Assembly (NCBI RefSeq): GCF_007860015.1
Contig: NZ_SJPS01000002.1
Coordinates: 434,898-498,897 of the forward strand
Direction of reading: 5' to 3'
Length of the DNA: 64,000 nt
Source: Bythopirellula polymerisocia
Lineage (GTDB): Bacteria; Planctomycetota; Planctomycetia; Pirellulales; Lacipirellulaceae
The translations under genes were made by a program, and so were the position numbers. Shown here in pieces: positions 51,258-60,700 of this stretch. A model generated the notes under the pieces. That model was not told the origin of the DNA, ran no database searches, and saw nothing but the letters and a program-made list of their open reading frames with translations. Every line of letters starts with the position of its first letter. Positions within the stretch are counted from its first letter, which is position 1.

Positions 51258-51260
51258 AAT

Positions 51261-52523
51261 ATGGCCAGCATCGAACATCGTGCCCGATCGACGCGGGTGG
51301 TTGCCTACGTCAACAAAGAAAGGCAGGCGTTCGCTCTAGGCAGAGTTACAAAGAAAACGGCTGAGCGGTTTGCCAACAACATAGATACTTTGCTGCACGA
51401 ACGTCGCTGCAACCTGCCAATCAGCCGGGAAGTTTCCAACTGGCTAGCGGACCTGGATGACACGTTATACGTACTCCTGGTTGAACGTGGACTCGTTGAG
51501 CCGAGAGTGAAGGCAGGCAAACTCGCCACGTTTATCGACGATTACATCGCCGGTCGCTCCGACGTGACCGATCGCCGCTTAGGTAAATTCATCAACACCA
51601 AGAACCGGTTGATTGAGTTTTTCGGAGACGTGAGATTAGACGCTGTCACGCCAGGCGCAGCAGACGAATACAGCCGATGGCTCCTAAAGCGACTCGCCCC
51701 AGCTACGGCCCAAAAGGAATGTCAGGTTGCCGCCCAGTTCTTCCGGCATGCCTTTCGCAAAGAACTCATCGAGCGGAATCCCTTCGAGGGAGTGACTGTT
51801 GGCAAGGCGACCAACGACGACCGGCGCGTATTTGTTGAGCGCGACATTATCCAGCGAGTGCTGGACCAGTGTCCGAATTGGCAGTGGCGAACTGTGGTCG
51901 CCTTGGCGCGGTATGGAGGGCTAAGATGTTCGTCCGAGGTTGCATTGTTGAAGTGGTCAGACATCCTCTGGGACGCTGAACGAATCACAGTGACCAGCCC
52001 GAAAACGAAACGGTATGGCAAGGCCACTCGCGTTGTTCCCATCTTCCCGGAATTACGGCCATTTCTGGATGAGGCTTACTTCCACGATGACGCAGACAAA
52101 ACTTGGGTGGTTCCCATGCTAGCGGGTAATGCTGATAAGAACCTCGGAACGACGTTTCGGAAAATCATCCAACGCGCTGGAATTGAGCCATGGCCAAAAC
52201 CGTTCCAGAATTGTCGGTCCAGCCGGCAGACCGAGCTGGAGCAAGTGTTCCCAACTTACGTCGTTTGTGCCTGGCTTGGAAACACACCCACGGTAGCCCA
52301 CAAGCATTACCTAACGGTGACCGACGACCACTTCGCGGCGGCGACCAAAACTGGGGATAAACTGGGGATGCAAACGCCCGCTTTGAGTCGCAACGACTCG
52401 CACAAGAAACCCCGCACCGTCCATTCGGTGCGAGAAAAAGCGAGTTTCTCGGAAGTTGTGGGCATCCTCGAAAATGCCCGAGTAGCGGAGGAGGGACTCG
52501 AACCCCCGACACGCGGATTATGA
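51261..52523 (+). CDS. Tyrosine recombinase/integrase running into tRNA-Met
   Basis: 420 residues. Catalytic elements: LARYGGLRCSSEVALLKWSD (first Arg), SPKTKRYGKATRVVPIF (Lys strand), QNCRSSRQTELEQVF (second Arg, with Arg in place of the usual His of H-x-x-R) and VCAWLGNTPTVAHKHYL (Tyr nucleophile). The N-terminal core-binding part (LGKFINTKNRLIEFFGDVRL) is normal. The last 14 residues (ARVAEEGLEPPTRGL) are encoded by the antisense of the 3' part of the tRNA-Met gene and the stop TGA at 52521-52523 lies opposite the anticodon loop. This shows site-specific insertion at the tRNA 3' end. Confidence 0.92.
   Translation: MASIEHRARSTRVVAYVNKERQAFALGRVTKKTAERFANNIDTLLHERRCNLPISREVSNWLADLDDTLYVLLVERGLVEPRVKAGKLATFIDDYIAGRSDVTDRRLGKFINTKNRLIEFFGDVRLDAVTPGAADEYSRWLLKRLAPATAQKECQVAAQFFRHAFRKELIERNPFEGVTVGKATNDDRRVFVERDIIQRVLDQCPNWQWRTVVALARYGGLRCSSEVALLKWSDILWDAERITVTSPKTKRYGKATRVVPIFPELRPFLDEAYFHDDADKTWVVPMLAGNADKNLGTTFRKIIQRAGIEPWPKPFQNCRSSRQTELEQVFPTYVVCAWLGNTPTVAHKHYLTVTDDHFAAATKTGDKLGMQTPALSRNDSHKKPRTVHSVREKASFSEVVGILENARVAEEGLEPPTRGL
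52461..52480. other. Hairpin just downstream of tRNA-Met
   Basis: GGGCAT and ATGCCC (about 52461-52480) form a 6-bp stem around CCTCGAAA, immediately 3' of the tRNA on the minus strand and inside the integrase frame. It may help terminate or process the tRNA transcript. Confidence 0.45.
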
Positions 52524-52556
52524 TTCCGCTGCTCTAACCAACTGAGCTACTCCGCC
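52483..52556 (-). tRNA. tRNA-Met(CAT), elongator type, target of the integrative element
   Basis: 74 nt. On the minus strand the sequence begins GGCGGAGTAGCTCAGTTGGT, has anticodon stem GCGGA/TCCGC with loop ATCATAA (anticodon CAT), T-arm GGGGGTTCGAGTCCCTC and acceptor end CTCCGCTA. The first base pairs as a G-T wobble. The cloverleaf is intact, so the element has restored the gene. The integrase gene reads antisense across its 3' 41 bases. CAT could also mark tRNA-Ile2 or initiator Met; the lack of three consecutive GC pairs before the anticodon argues against initiator. Confidence 0.92.
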
Positions 52557-52773
52557 GCGAAAAAATGCCGTCTGCTATCAGCAGGCACTCTCTCGTTTCG
52601 GCCCGATTTCGCTGGGCGAATCCTCCAGATTACCTTCTCCGCACGGCTTGGCAAGGGGGAGAATTGCCGCCAGCAGTGCATCATCCTTTATGTGATCGTC
52701 ACAGTATGCCGAAGAATATGAATGTGCGCGTACTCTTCGCTTGACCGCTTCTTTTCGACCATTCACAAACGCA

Positions 52774-53289
52774 ATGATCACCTATCTTCTTCGACCCGTG
52801 CGCCAGTTCGCTCAGGCCCTCGTGGCCAATGACTCACCCAACCAGGTAGCCTGGGGGTTTGTCCTGGGAATGGTCATCGGACTCGTTCCTAAGGGGAATC
52901 TGCTGGCTATCCTGCTGGGGATGATACTCCTGTCCCTGCGGGTGAACAAATCTGCCGGCCTGGTGGGAGTTGGGCTCTTTGCTTTTGTGGGGATGTTGCT
53001 GGACCCGCTTGCCCATAGGATCGGCACTCTGGTTTTGGTGTGGGAACCGCTCCGCCCGCTCAATGCGCTTCTCTACGAATCAGCCGTTAGTCCCTGGCTC
53101 GGGCTCAACAATACCGTAGTCGTCGGGCAAGTGGTGATAGCGTTGTACCTTGCGTATCCCGCTTTTCGACTGTCGCATTTGTTTGCGATTCGAGTACAGG
53201 CTCGAGTAAGTCGCTGGCTATTGCGATTTCGAGCCGTTCGTTGGCTGCGTGGCCTGGAGATCGGCACGCAATGGGGGATCGACAGTTGA
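52774..53289 (+). CDS. TIGR03546 family membrane protein
   Basis: 171 residues from the ATG at 52774. ITYLLRPVRQFAQALVANDS, PNQVAWGFVLGMVIGLVPKG, NLLAILLGMILLSLRVNKSA and DPLAHRIGTLVLV are the DUF2062-like membrane motifs of TIGR03546. The 3' end overlaps the TIGR03545 gene by 19 nt. TIGR03545 and TIGR03546 are known as an uncharacterised two-gene pair in diverse bacteria with outer membranes, which points to a joint function in the envelope. Confidence 0.85.
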   Translation: MITYLLRPVRQFAQALVANDSPNQVAWGFVLGMVIGLVPKGNLLAILLGMILLSLRVNKSAGLVGVGLFAFVGMLLDPLAHRIGTLVLVWEPLRPLNALLYESAVSPWLGLNNTVVVGQVVIALYLAYPAFRLSHLFAIRVQARVSRWLLRFRAVRWLRGLEIGTQWGIDS

Positions 53290-55055
53290 AATTCATTCGT
53301 TGGAAATACGTCGCTCCTCGAATCATGATGCTTGCAATGTTGGCCATTTCAGTGCGTTTTGGCTGCGATCCCTTGCTTGAGTGGGCCATCGTAACCAGTG
53401 GTCAATCAGCCACCGGGGCAAAGGTGGAAATCGCTGAGCTGACGTCTTGGATCCGAGCAGGAAAAATTGAATTGCGTGACTTACAAGTCGCCAATCCTGA
53501 TGCAGTCATGCGAAACTTGGTCCAGGCGGATCACATCGTGTTGCAGTTAGACTCGCTGGCTCTGCTGCACAATCGAGTTGTCGTCACCAATGGTGCCATT
53601 ACCGGCATAGAACTTGACACCGAACGAAGTACATCGGGCGAGTTAGTCGTCATAGACGATGCCATCGACGATGCGCCCTCCGCGCTCGATCCACTTGTCG
53701 CCAAGGCAGGGGACCTGGCCAGTGATTGGCTCGACGAAGCTAGCAAGCGGCTCGACGCAGATCTTGTCGATCAATTGCAAACCCCACAGGTTGCCGAGAG
53801 TCTCTCCGAAAAATGGCAATCAAAGGCCGATGCTTTGCGTAGTCGTACCAACCAACTCAAGCTGCGCGGCCAAAAATTGGCTGAGGAATTTCGCGATATT
53901 AAGAAAAACCCCTTACGGGGCGTCGAACGAATTCCGCAACTCCAAGCCGAGTTGAAAACGAATCAAATGGAACTGCAGTCCTTGCAGCAAGAAATTAAAG
54001 GGCTCCCCCAGCAGGCAGAGACCGATCACCAGGCACTCCTGGCGGCTCGTCAGCAGGATGAAGCCTTCCTACGCAAGCAATTCGAATTTGAACAACTCAA
54101 TGGCGATAACCTCACACAAATCCTGCTTGGGCAGTCCGTTGCAGAAAAGTTGCAGGAAGCATGCGAGTGGATCGCCTGGGCGCGTAAAAAAGCCCCGGGC
54201 AATGCTGCCAAACAACTTGCTTCCCAGCGCGGTCGCGGCACGATGGTTACTTATGGGCGGGCACGGCCGCAGTTTGAAGTGCGACACCTTGGTGTGGAAT
54301 TAACCGCACAGATCGCTGGGCAAGAGTTGCAATTCGTGGGCTACGTGAGTGGCATTTCGTCGGCACCGCAGCTCCTTGAAGAACCTGCGAGAATGGAAAT
54401 AGCAGCGCTGGGGGATGTCCCCATGAAATTGCTCATGGTGTCAGACCATCGCGGCCATGTCCCCTGTGAAGAATTGCACTTTGACTGTCCAGCGCTCCCC
54501 ATGGAAGGACGAACCTTAGGGAGTGGCGAAAAGCTTGCGGTTGATCTTGCACCCGGCACGGCAGACCTTTCGGTCGATCTACAACTGGTCGGCGACAGTC
54601 TCTCCGGTCAGATTAACTTTGCACAACAGGATTTTCGACTCAGCCCATGCTCTAACCCGAAAGTGAATAAGCACCTCGCGACTGTACTGGGTGAAGCCCT
54701 GGGAAAAATTGAGCAGGTCACTGCAAAAGTTGAATTGGCAGGGACTTTGACAAAGCCTCAGTTCAAAATTAACTCTCCATTGGGCACGCAGCTGGCAAGT
54801 GAAATCAGCACCGCGGTAGCAAAATTGGCACGCGTAAGGGGTGAGACTCTCCTGGCTGAAACTACCTCCAAGATGAACAGCCAGCTGGAGAAACTCAATG
54901 CCACTAAGTCCGCTTTGCAACAAGAATTGCTCTCCAACCTGGGCGAAAATCAAAAACTCTTCGAAGACCTCGCAAGTCTAAGCGGTACCAATGGACGGGG
55001 TTTATCAGTTCCCCAGTTGGGCTCCACGCTTGGAAAGCAAATCTTGCGGAAGTAG
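53271..55055 (+). CDS. TIGR03545 family protein (AsmA-like envelope protein)
   Basis: 594 residues from the ATG at 53271. An N-terminal membrane anchor (YVAPRIMMLAMLAISVRFGC) is followed by TGAKVEIAELTSWIRAGKIE, LRDLQVANPDAVMRNLVQAD and VVTNGAITGIELDTERSTSG, the AsmA-like start of this family. The middle (residues about 165-330) is helical and charged (LRSRTNQLKLRGQKLAEEFR, LKTNQMELQSLQQEIKGLPQ), a predicted coiled coil. The C-terminal third is beta-rich. It overlaps the TIGR03546 gene and is probably translated with it. Predicted to extend from the inner membrane into the periplasm; related AsmA proteins carry lipids, but this is inference for this family. Confidence 0.85.
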   Translation: MGDRQLKFIRWKYVAPRIMMLAMLAISVRFGCDPLLEWAIVTSGQSATGAKVEIAELTSWIRAGKIELRDLQVANPDAVMRNLVQADHIVLQLDSLALLHNRVVVTNGAITGIELDTERSTSGELVVIDDAIDDAPSALDPLVAKAGDLASDWLDEASKRLDADLVDQLQTPQVAESLSEKWQSKADALRSRTNQLKLRGQKLAEEFRDIKKNPLRGVERIPQLQAELKTNQMELQSLQQEIKGLPQQAETDHQALLAARQQDEAFLRKQFEFEQLNGDNLTQILLGQSVAEKLQEACEWIAWARKKAPGNAAKQLASQRGRGTMVTYGRARPQFEVRHLGVELTAQIAGQELQFVGYVSGISSAPQLLEEPARMEIAALGDVPMKLLMVSDHRGHVPCEELHFDCPALPMEGRTLGSGEKLAVDLAPGTADLSVDLQLVGDSLSGQINFAQQDFRLSPCSNPKVNKHLATVLGEALGKIEQVTAKVELAGTLTKPQFKINSPLGTQLASEISTAVAKLARVRGETLLAETTSKMNSQLEKLNATKSALQQELLSNLGENQKLFEDLASLSGTNGRGLSVPQLGSTLGKQILRK

Positions 55056-55130
55056 ATTGGTGGGCTTCGTGACGCGCTCCGCCTCGTGAGACTCGGCAGG
55101 CGCATCGCGGCTAGCTTTCTTGCGTCGCGG

Positions 55131-55469
55131 CTAATTGCTGGGTTTTTGTACGACGCGTTTTTGTACGTCGGTTTCCAGGACGCCGAAAGCTTGTTCGTGC
55201 CGCTGGACAGAAAGATGCAAGGCGTGGAGCAATCGCTTGGCAGTAAAATAGTTAGTCACCAGGCGCTGAGTGATGATGACCGGCTCGGTGGGGACGCCAA
55301 AAGGCTGCGAATTCAGGCCGAAGTCGATGATCAATTCCTCGGGGGTGCCCGTGACTCGGCAAAAGTTCGCGTAGGAACAGGACGCATTGTGGTCGTCGAC
55401 TTGCACTCGCTGTTGCTCTTGCTGCTTGTCTGCTTGGACTTCTACTGATTCTTTTTTCTCGTCTGCCAC
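55131..55469 (-). CDS. DUF3467 family protein
   Basis: 112 residues from the GTG at 55469, preceded by GGAGCTGAACC. The sequence YANFCRVTGTPEELIIDFGL, NSQPFGVPTEPVIITQRLVT, NYFTAKRLLHALHLSVQRHE is the compact DUF3467 domain, a small soluble family of unknown function found in several phyla. The N-terminal 28 residues are a Gln/Glu/Lys-rich tail. It stands alone, convergent to TIGR03545 (75 nt apart). Confidence 0.85.
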   Translation of the reverse strand: MADEKKESVEVQADKQQEQQRVQVDDHNASCSYANFCRVTGTPEELIIDFGLNSQPFGVPTEPVIITQRLVTNYFTAKRLLHALHLSVQRHEQAFGVLETDVQKRVVQKPSN

Positions 55470-55579
55470 GGTTCAGCTCCGTTTATGGTTTAGTGTTAAT
55501 TGTAAGTATTGGTTCGTACCTATCCTGTAGGTATCAGGAAAGGAGTTCCATCGAGTTTAAATGAATCGGCTGTGAGACG

Positions 55580-56260
55580 CTATCCCCGGCGCAACGAGGA
55601 CTTTGGGTTGGTAATGCTTAAGATTACGCTTTCCGCATCCGTTGCTGGGGTAAGATAGGTAGCCGCCTTTCGCAACTCCAAATTCTTGAGCAGACCTACG
55701 TGCCTCGCCTCGCCCCGTTCTTCGACCCACTTGCGGCCCTTGATGAGCAAAAGGCGATCCACCGAGGACCAATGGGGTTCGACCCAACGGAGGAATTTAG
55801 CCAGCGCCGCCACGCCCCGAGCGACAAGCGTGTCAAATGTTTGGAGTTGTAATACTTCCTCGGCCCGGCAACCGTAGACTGTCACTGGCAAATGTAGCTC
55901 GGAAACAATTGCCTCGACTACTTTGGCTTTTTTTTGGACCGATTCGCAGACGCTCACTTTCAAATCGGGCCGGCAGATCGCGAGAATCAGCCCGGGAACA
56001 CCACCGCCGGTGCCGACGTCGAGGACTCGCTCGCGCTGAGTCAGCAACTTGGCAAGTTCCAGGCTGTCAAATACATCGCGGTTGACGAATTTCTCGAGCG
56101 AGGTGTGTCGCGTAAGATTGATCTGCTCGTTCCATCGCCACAAGACGGCACGATATTGGTCCAGTGATTCAACTTGCTCGTCAGGCAGTTCAATATCGAC
56201 ATCTCGCAGGGCCTGGCCCAAGTCGGCAATAGTAGGTTGTGTGTTTTCGGTTTCTGACAA
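55580..56260 (-). CDS. rsmG: 16S rRNA (guanine527-N7)-methyltransferase RsmG
   Basis: 226 residues. Motifs: LWRWNEQINLTRHTSLEKFV, RDVFDSLELAKLL, VLDVGTGGGVPGLILAICRP (SAM-binding), KVSVCESVQKKAKVVEAIVS and TLVARGVAALAKFLRWVEPH. This is GidB/RsmG, which methylates G527 of 16S rRNA. Length is typical. It faces truB divergently with a 144-nt gap; both act on RNA. No mnmG (gidA), parA or parB is adjacent, unlike in many genomes. Confidence 0.95.
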   Translation of the reverse strand: MSETENTQPTIADLGQALRDVDIELPDEQVESLDQYRAVLWRWNEQINLTRHTSLEKFVNRDVFDSLELAKLLTQRERVLDVGTGGGVPGLILAICRPDLKVSVCESVQKKAKVVEAIVSELHLPVTVYGCRAEEVLQLQTFDTLVARGVAALAKFLRWVEPHWSSVDRLLLIKGRKWVEERGEARHVGLLKNLELRKAATYLTPATDAESVILSITNPKSSLRRG

Positions 56261-56404
56261 AACGATTCTCGATCTAGTTGGTAGCGAAGTCTCAGTAGTT
56301 TAGTATCCTGCAAGCTGGCCAGTGTGCAAAGGGGGCGAATCGAGGAGCGGCCATCTTAGCTGCCGTGAAATGCCGGCAGGAAGCTAACACTACGGAAGTT
56401 GAAC

Positions 56405-57277
56405 ATGCTCGGATTTCTCAATATCAACAAACCGCCGGGATGGACGTCGCGAGATGTGGTCAATCGGGTGCAGAGACTTGTCCGACCCGCACGGGCCGGG
56501 CACGCGGGTACGCTCGACCCGCTCGCGACTGGAGTGCTTGTCGTGGGGGTTGGCCGGGCGACTCGAATATTGAAATATGTCCAACAGAAGCCGAAACGAT
56601 ACGAGGCAACGTTTCTGTTGGGTCGTACGAGCCAAAGCGACGACACGGAAACTGAAATGAGCGAGGTCGCCGGGGCTAAGGTGCCGACTCAGGTCGAGAT
56701 TGAGAAATTACTGCCACGATTTTTCGGAAGCATTGAACAGCGTCCTCCTGCCTATTCGGCAATCAAGGTTGCGGGGCGCCCTGCGTATGCCCTGGCTCGA
56801 GAGGGAAAAGAAGTCTCACTCTCCTTGCGCACTGTTGAAGTATTTAATCTATCAATTGTCCGATATGAATACCCAGAGCTTAAAATCACCATAGAGTGCG
56901 GCAGCGGGACTTATGTCCGCAGCCTGGGACGCGACCTGGCTGAGAGCCTCGGCACAGGAGCCGTCATGAGTCAACTTACCCGCACGGCAATTGGAGAATT
57001 CACGCTGGACAAATCGATGACAGTTGAAGAGCTTACTCAGGACCGAGTAGCCGAAAAGTTGTTCTCTCTGGCCGCAGCAGTCAGTCACCTGCCGCAGTTG
57101 TCACTCACCTCGGAGCAGATACGAGAGCTTGAGTTTGGTCGGCCGATTGCTGTTGAGAAGTACCCGCTGGCCACCGATCTGGCTGGCATTGATGGTCAGG
57201 GCCAATTAATCGCCGTTTTGCGGGAAAAGAACCCCGGCCTACTCGCCACGTACCGCAACTTTGCGCCATCCGCATGA
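56405..57277 (+). CDS. truB: tRNA pseudouridine(55) synthase TruB
   Basis: 290 residues from the ATG at 56405 (an in-frame TTG lies two codons upstream). Motifs: GFLNINKPPGWTSRDVVNRV, RAGHAGTLDPLATGVLVVGV (catalytic Asp in GTLDP), KRYEATFLLGRTSQSDDTET, PPAYSAIKVAGRPAYALARE and CGSGTYVRSLGRDLAESLGT. The enzyme makes pseudouridine 55 in the T-loop of tRNAs. The C-terminal 70 residues take the place of the PUA-like domain. Sequence is complete. Confidence 0.96.
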   Translation: MLGFLNINKPPGWTSRDVVNRVQRLVRPARAGHAGTLDPLATGVLVVGVGRATRILKYVQQKPKRYEATFLLGRTSQSDDTETEMSEVAGAKVPTQVEIEKLLPRFFGSIEQRPPAYSAIKVAGRPAYALAREGKEVSLSLRTVEVFNLSIVRYEYPELKITIECGSGTYVRSLGRDLAESLGTGAVMSQLTRTAIGEFTLDKSMTVEELTQDRVAEKLFSLAAAVSHLPQLSLTSEQIRELEFGRPIAVEKYPLATDLAGIDGQGQLIAVLREKNPGLLATYRNFAPSA

Positions 57278-57757
57278 TCGGTACGATTATGCCAGCATAT
57301 CTTGCCACTTTCCGCTGAAATGGCATTCACTCGAACCACTCGCTACTCATTTGCGTGAATAATCATGAGGAGGTCCTTCTCGAGCTTTCAATCAGCCGCA
57401 ACGCGAGTGAAACTGATTGGACCATTCTTGCAGGTCAACTTGGTGCTAGCGCACCCCACATGATGAATAGTCTGAATTGACTCGCGGCTGTATGGATTGT
57501 GCCAATGGACGCTGTCATAGGCATCTGTTGCATGGGGGAAACCTTAGAGTGCCAATCAAAGCGAGTTGAATCTCGCGGTAAATTACGTCGAAACAGAAGA
57601 TAGAAGTCCGAGTGCGCATCCGGTGCGCTCGGACGCATATCGCTACCAGGATGAACCACTAGGGAAATACATTCGGGCATGGACTGGCCCCCACGATCGG
57701 TCCGCAAGCAGCCATGAAGGCGCCGCGGACGATACAAGTTGATCGTTGAGACCACGC
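57278..57757. other. Intergenic region upstream of ftsK
   Basis: About 480 bases with no recognisable gene, RNA or strong hairpin. It probably contains the ftsK promoter. Open frames on the minus strand here (57435-57755) show no protein features. Confidence 0.5.
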
Positions 57758-60700
57758 ATGTTCGAGAATCGCAGCCTGCGAATCGATCTATTTACCTTGA
57801 TGCTGCTCGCCGTCACGGCGGTGCTGGGTGTCGCGCTGTTCACTTACAACCCCGCCGACCCTCCCAGCACGCTCGTTCAGCCCCCACAGACTGAATTCCA
57901 AAACGCCTGCGGTCCAATCGGTGCCTATGTAGCTCATTACCTGTTCGAGAGCATCGGCCTAGGGGCCTATTATCTCGTGGGGTCATTAGCGGTGCTGTCG
58001 GTGGTGTTGATGTGGCGGGGAGAAATTGATCAACCTGTGCTGCGGGCCGTTGGATGGGCCCTCTCTCTCGTTGCAGTCAGCACGCTCGCCAACATGCTGT
58101 TGCCTAACATGTCTCCTGGCCCCGAGATCGGTGCAGGGGGATTTCTGGGGGCGATGGGTCGAGTCCTCCTTGAAGCACATTTTGCTGCCACGGGGGCCTA
58201 TATCCTCACCCTCAGCGTGTTGCTGGCAGGCTGGCTGCTCTCGACGGATTACTTCCTTTTTCAAGCCGCCGCGGTGACTACCCGCGTATCAGGCCGCGGA
58301 ATCCTTACGCTTGGGCATTTCAGCACGTCCAAACCTCTCTTGCGAAAGTCGCGCCCCGAGAGTGATGTGGAGAGTGCCGACGAAGTAGCTGAGGGTGAAG
58401 AAGAGTACGAATACGAGTATGAAGACGACGGAGATGAAGGTGAAGAGGAAGAGTGGGAATATGAGGACGAAGGCGAGGAGGAGGAATCCGATGCAGCAGA
58501 CGAGGAAGGGGTCGTGATCCGAACTCCTGCTTCGAAACAAGAAGCTGAAGCCATAGCAGAAGAGGATGAACCCGCCGAACAGGAAGAGGAAGAAGCTGCG
58601 GAAAGTCCTCTGAAAAACAAGCTGGCGTCGGCACTCGGGATCGGCAAGAAGAAAAGTCTACTCAAGAAAAGCGAGCGAGAGGAAGTCATCAGTCAGCTGG
58701 AAGCGGCTGAGCAGCAGTTCCCTGAAACGGAATTCGACTACGAACTCCCGCCGCTCGATCTGCTACTGGAATCGGACAATGTCTGCTACGAAGAACACGA
58801 AAAAGAGGTTCGCCGCAAGGCAAAGATTCTTGAAAAGACGTTCCGCAATTTTGGTTTCAACGTTAAGGTCGTCGAGATTGAGACCGGTCCTGTGATCGCA
58901 CAGTACGAGGTTCAACTGGAGGCGGGACTAAGGTTGGCCAAGATTACCAACTTGGCCGACGACCTCGCGATTGCCTTACGGGTACCCAGTGTGCGAATCG
59001 TGGCTCCCATTCCAGGCAAGAACACTGTCGGCATCGAGGTCCCGAATGAGAACCGGCAGTTGGTCCGCCTGCGCGAAGTGATCGAGGAGTCCAACGGTCG
59101 AGCAAAACGGATGAAGATCCCCATCTACCTCGGCAAGGACGTATCGGGCAATCCGCTTGTGGTTGATCTCACTACCCTGCCGCATCTCTTGATTGCTGGT
59201 CGTACAGGCACCGGTAAGAGCGTGTGTCTGAATTCGATTATCCTCTCGATGCTGATGAGTCGGGGTCCCGACGAAGTGCGGATGCTGATGATCGACCCCA
59301 AGATGGTCGAATTGAGTGGCTATCGCAAACTACCGCACTTGATGCACCCGGTCGTTACCGACATGAAAAAGGCCGAAGCGATTCTGGCCTGGGGCGTCGA
59401 CAAAATGGAAGAGCGGTACCAACTACTGGCCCGTGCCGGTGTGCGACATATCACGGTGTACAACCAATTGAGCGAAGAAGAACTCCGCCAGCGGATCGAT
59501 CCTACCAGCGAGGCCGAGTGGGAGCAGATTCCCAAGCAACTGCCGTTCATCGTGATCGTAGCTGACGAGATGGCCGACCTGATGATGACTGCCGGCAAGG
59601 ATGTTGAACAACACATTATCCGCTTGGCTCAGAAGAGTCGTGCGGTGGGAATCCATCTCATTCTGGCCACCCAAAAGCCAACCGTCGACGTAATTACTGG
59701 CCTCATCAAATCGAATTTGCCCGCGCGAATTGCCTTCCAGGTGGCGAGCCGCACGGACAGCCGGGTAGTTCTCGACGAGATGGGCGCCGACAAACTACTG
59801 GGCAACGGCGATATGCTGTTCCTTTCACCTGGTACCAGCCAATTGCTCCGTGGCCAGGGAACCTACCTCTCGGACGACGAGATTACACGAGTGGTCGATT
59901 TTGTGGGGACCGATGCACCGCAGTTTGCCAAGGAGCTGATCGAGCTCAAAACCAAGGAGGAAGAGGAAGCAGCAGTCCCTGGACAGTTCAAAAATCGCGA
60001 CGACCTCTACGAGGCCGCTGTAGATATTGTCGTTCGCGAACGCCGAGGGAGTGTGTCGCTGCTACAACGCTGTCTCGGCATCGGCTATGGCCGCGCTGCG
60101 CGCTTGATCGACTTTATGGCCGAAGACGGCATCGTGGGCGAATACAACGGCTCGCAGGCCCGCGAGGTGGCGATCTCGATCGAAGATTGGGAGACGATGC
60201 AAGCGGGAGGGGATTCGGTGGAGCAACCTGAGGATGGTCCGTTGACCGCCGTAACCGTTCCCCCAAAACCTCGGCGCACGAACAAAGTAGTCCCTGGCAC
60301 GGATGAACTGAGTGACTTGGAACCAGAAACGGCTGTGGAAGAACCCTCCGATCTGGATTACGAGATCAGCGAAGAAAGCGAGCTAGAACCATCCGTTCCC
60401 GAATCCGACGCCGAGTACGACGAAGAATATGAGTACGATGAAGAGGAAGAAGCAGAACTCTCTGACGACGCCGAAAAGGGATCAGATTTAGAAGCTTCTT
60501 CGGATGAGGAGGAGGAAGAGTACGAATACGAAGATGATGAAATGGATGAAGAAGCTGCTGATGAAGAGAACGACGTAGCTGAAGCCGACGAAGTCGAGGG
60601 TGACGATGCTGAATACGAATATGAATATGAATACGAAGAAGAGGAAACCGAAGGAGACGGGGAAGTAGCGGAGTCCGACGAAGGTGAAGAGGACTCTGAG

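Larger units (their letters stand above)
46860..52523. mobile_element. Integrative element in tRNA-Met(CAT), right boundary at the tRNA
   Basis: Six plus-strand genes in close or overlapping order: a hypothetical protein, an AlpA-like helix-turn-helix protein, a CHC2/Toprim-DUF3987 primase-helicase, a TubC_N-like zinc-ribbon protein, an XRE regulator and a tyrosine integrase. The integrase reading frame runs into the 3' half of a tRNA-Met gene. This gene set without capsid, portal or conjugation genes fits a small integrative element or phage satellite. The left end is a guess set by the first gene; the true left attachment site was not identified. Confidence 0.7.

Noticed and set aside
60600-60660. 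Short tandem GAATATGAATAC-like units as a CRISPR-like array
   Set aside because: They are in-frame codon repeats of the EY tract in ftsK; there are no spacers or cas genes in the window.
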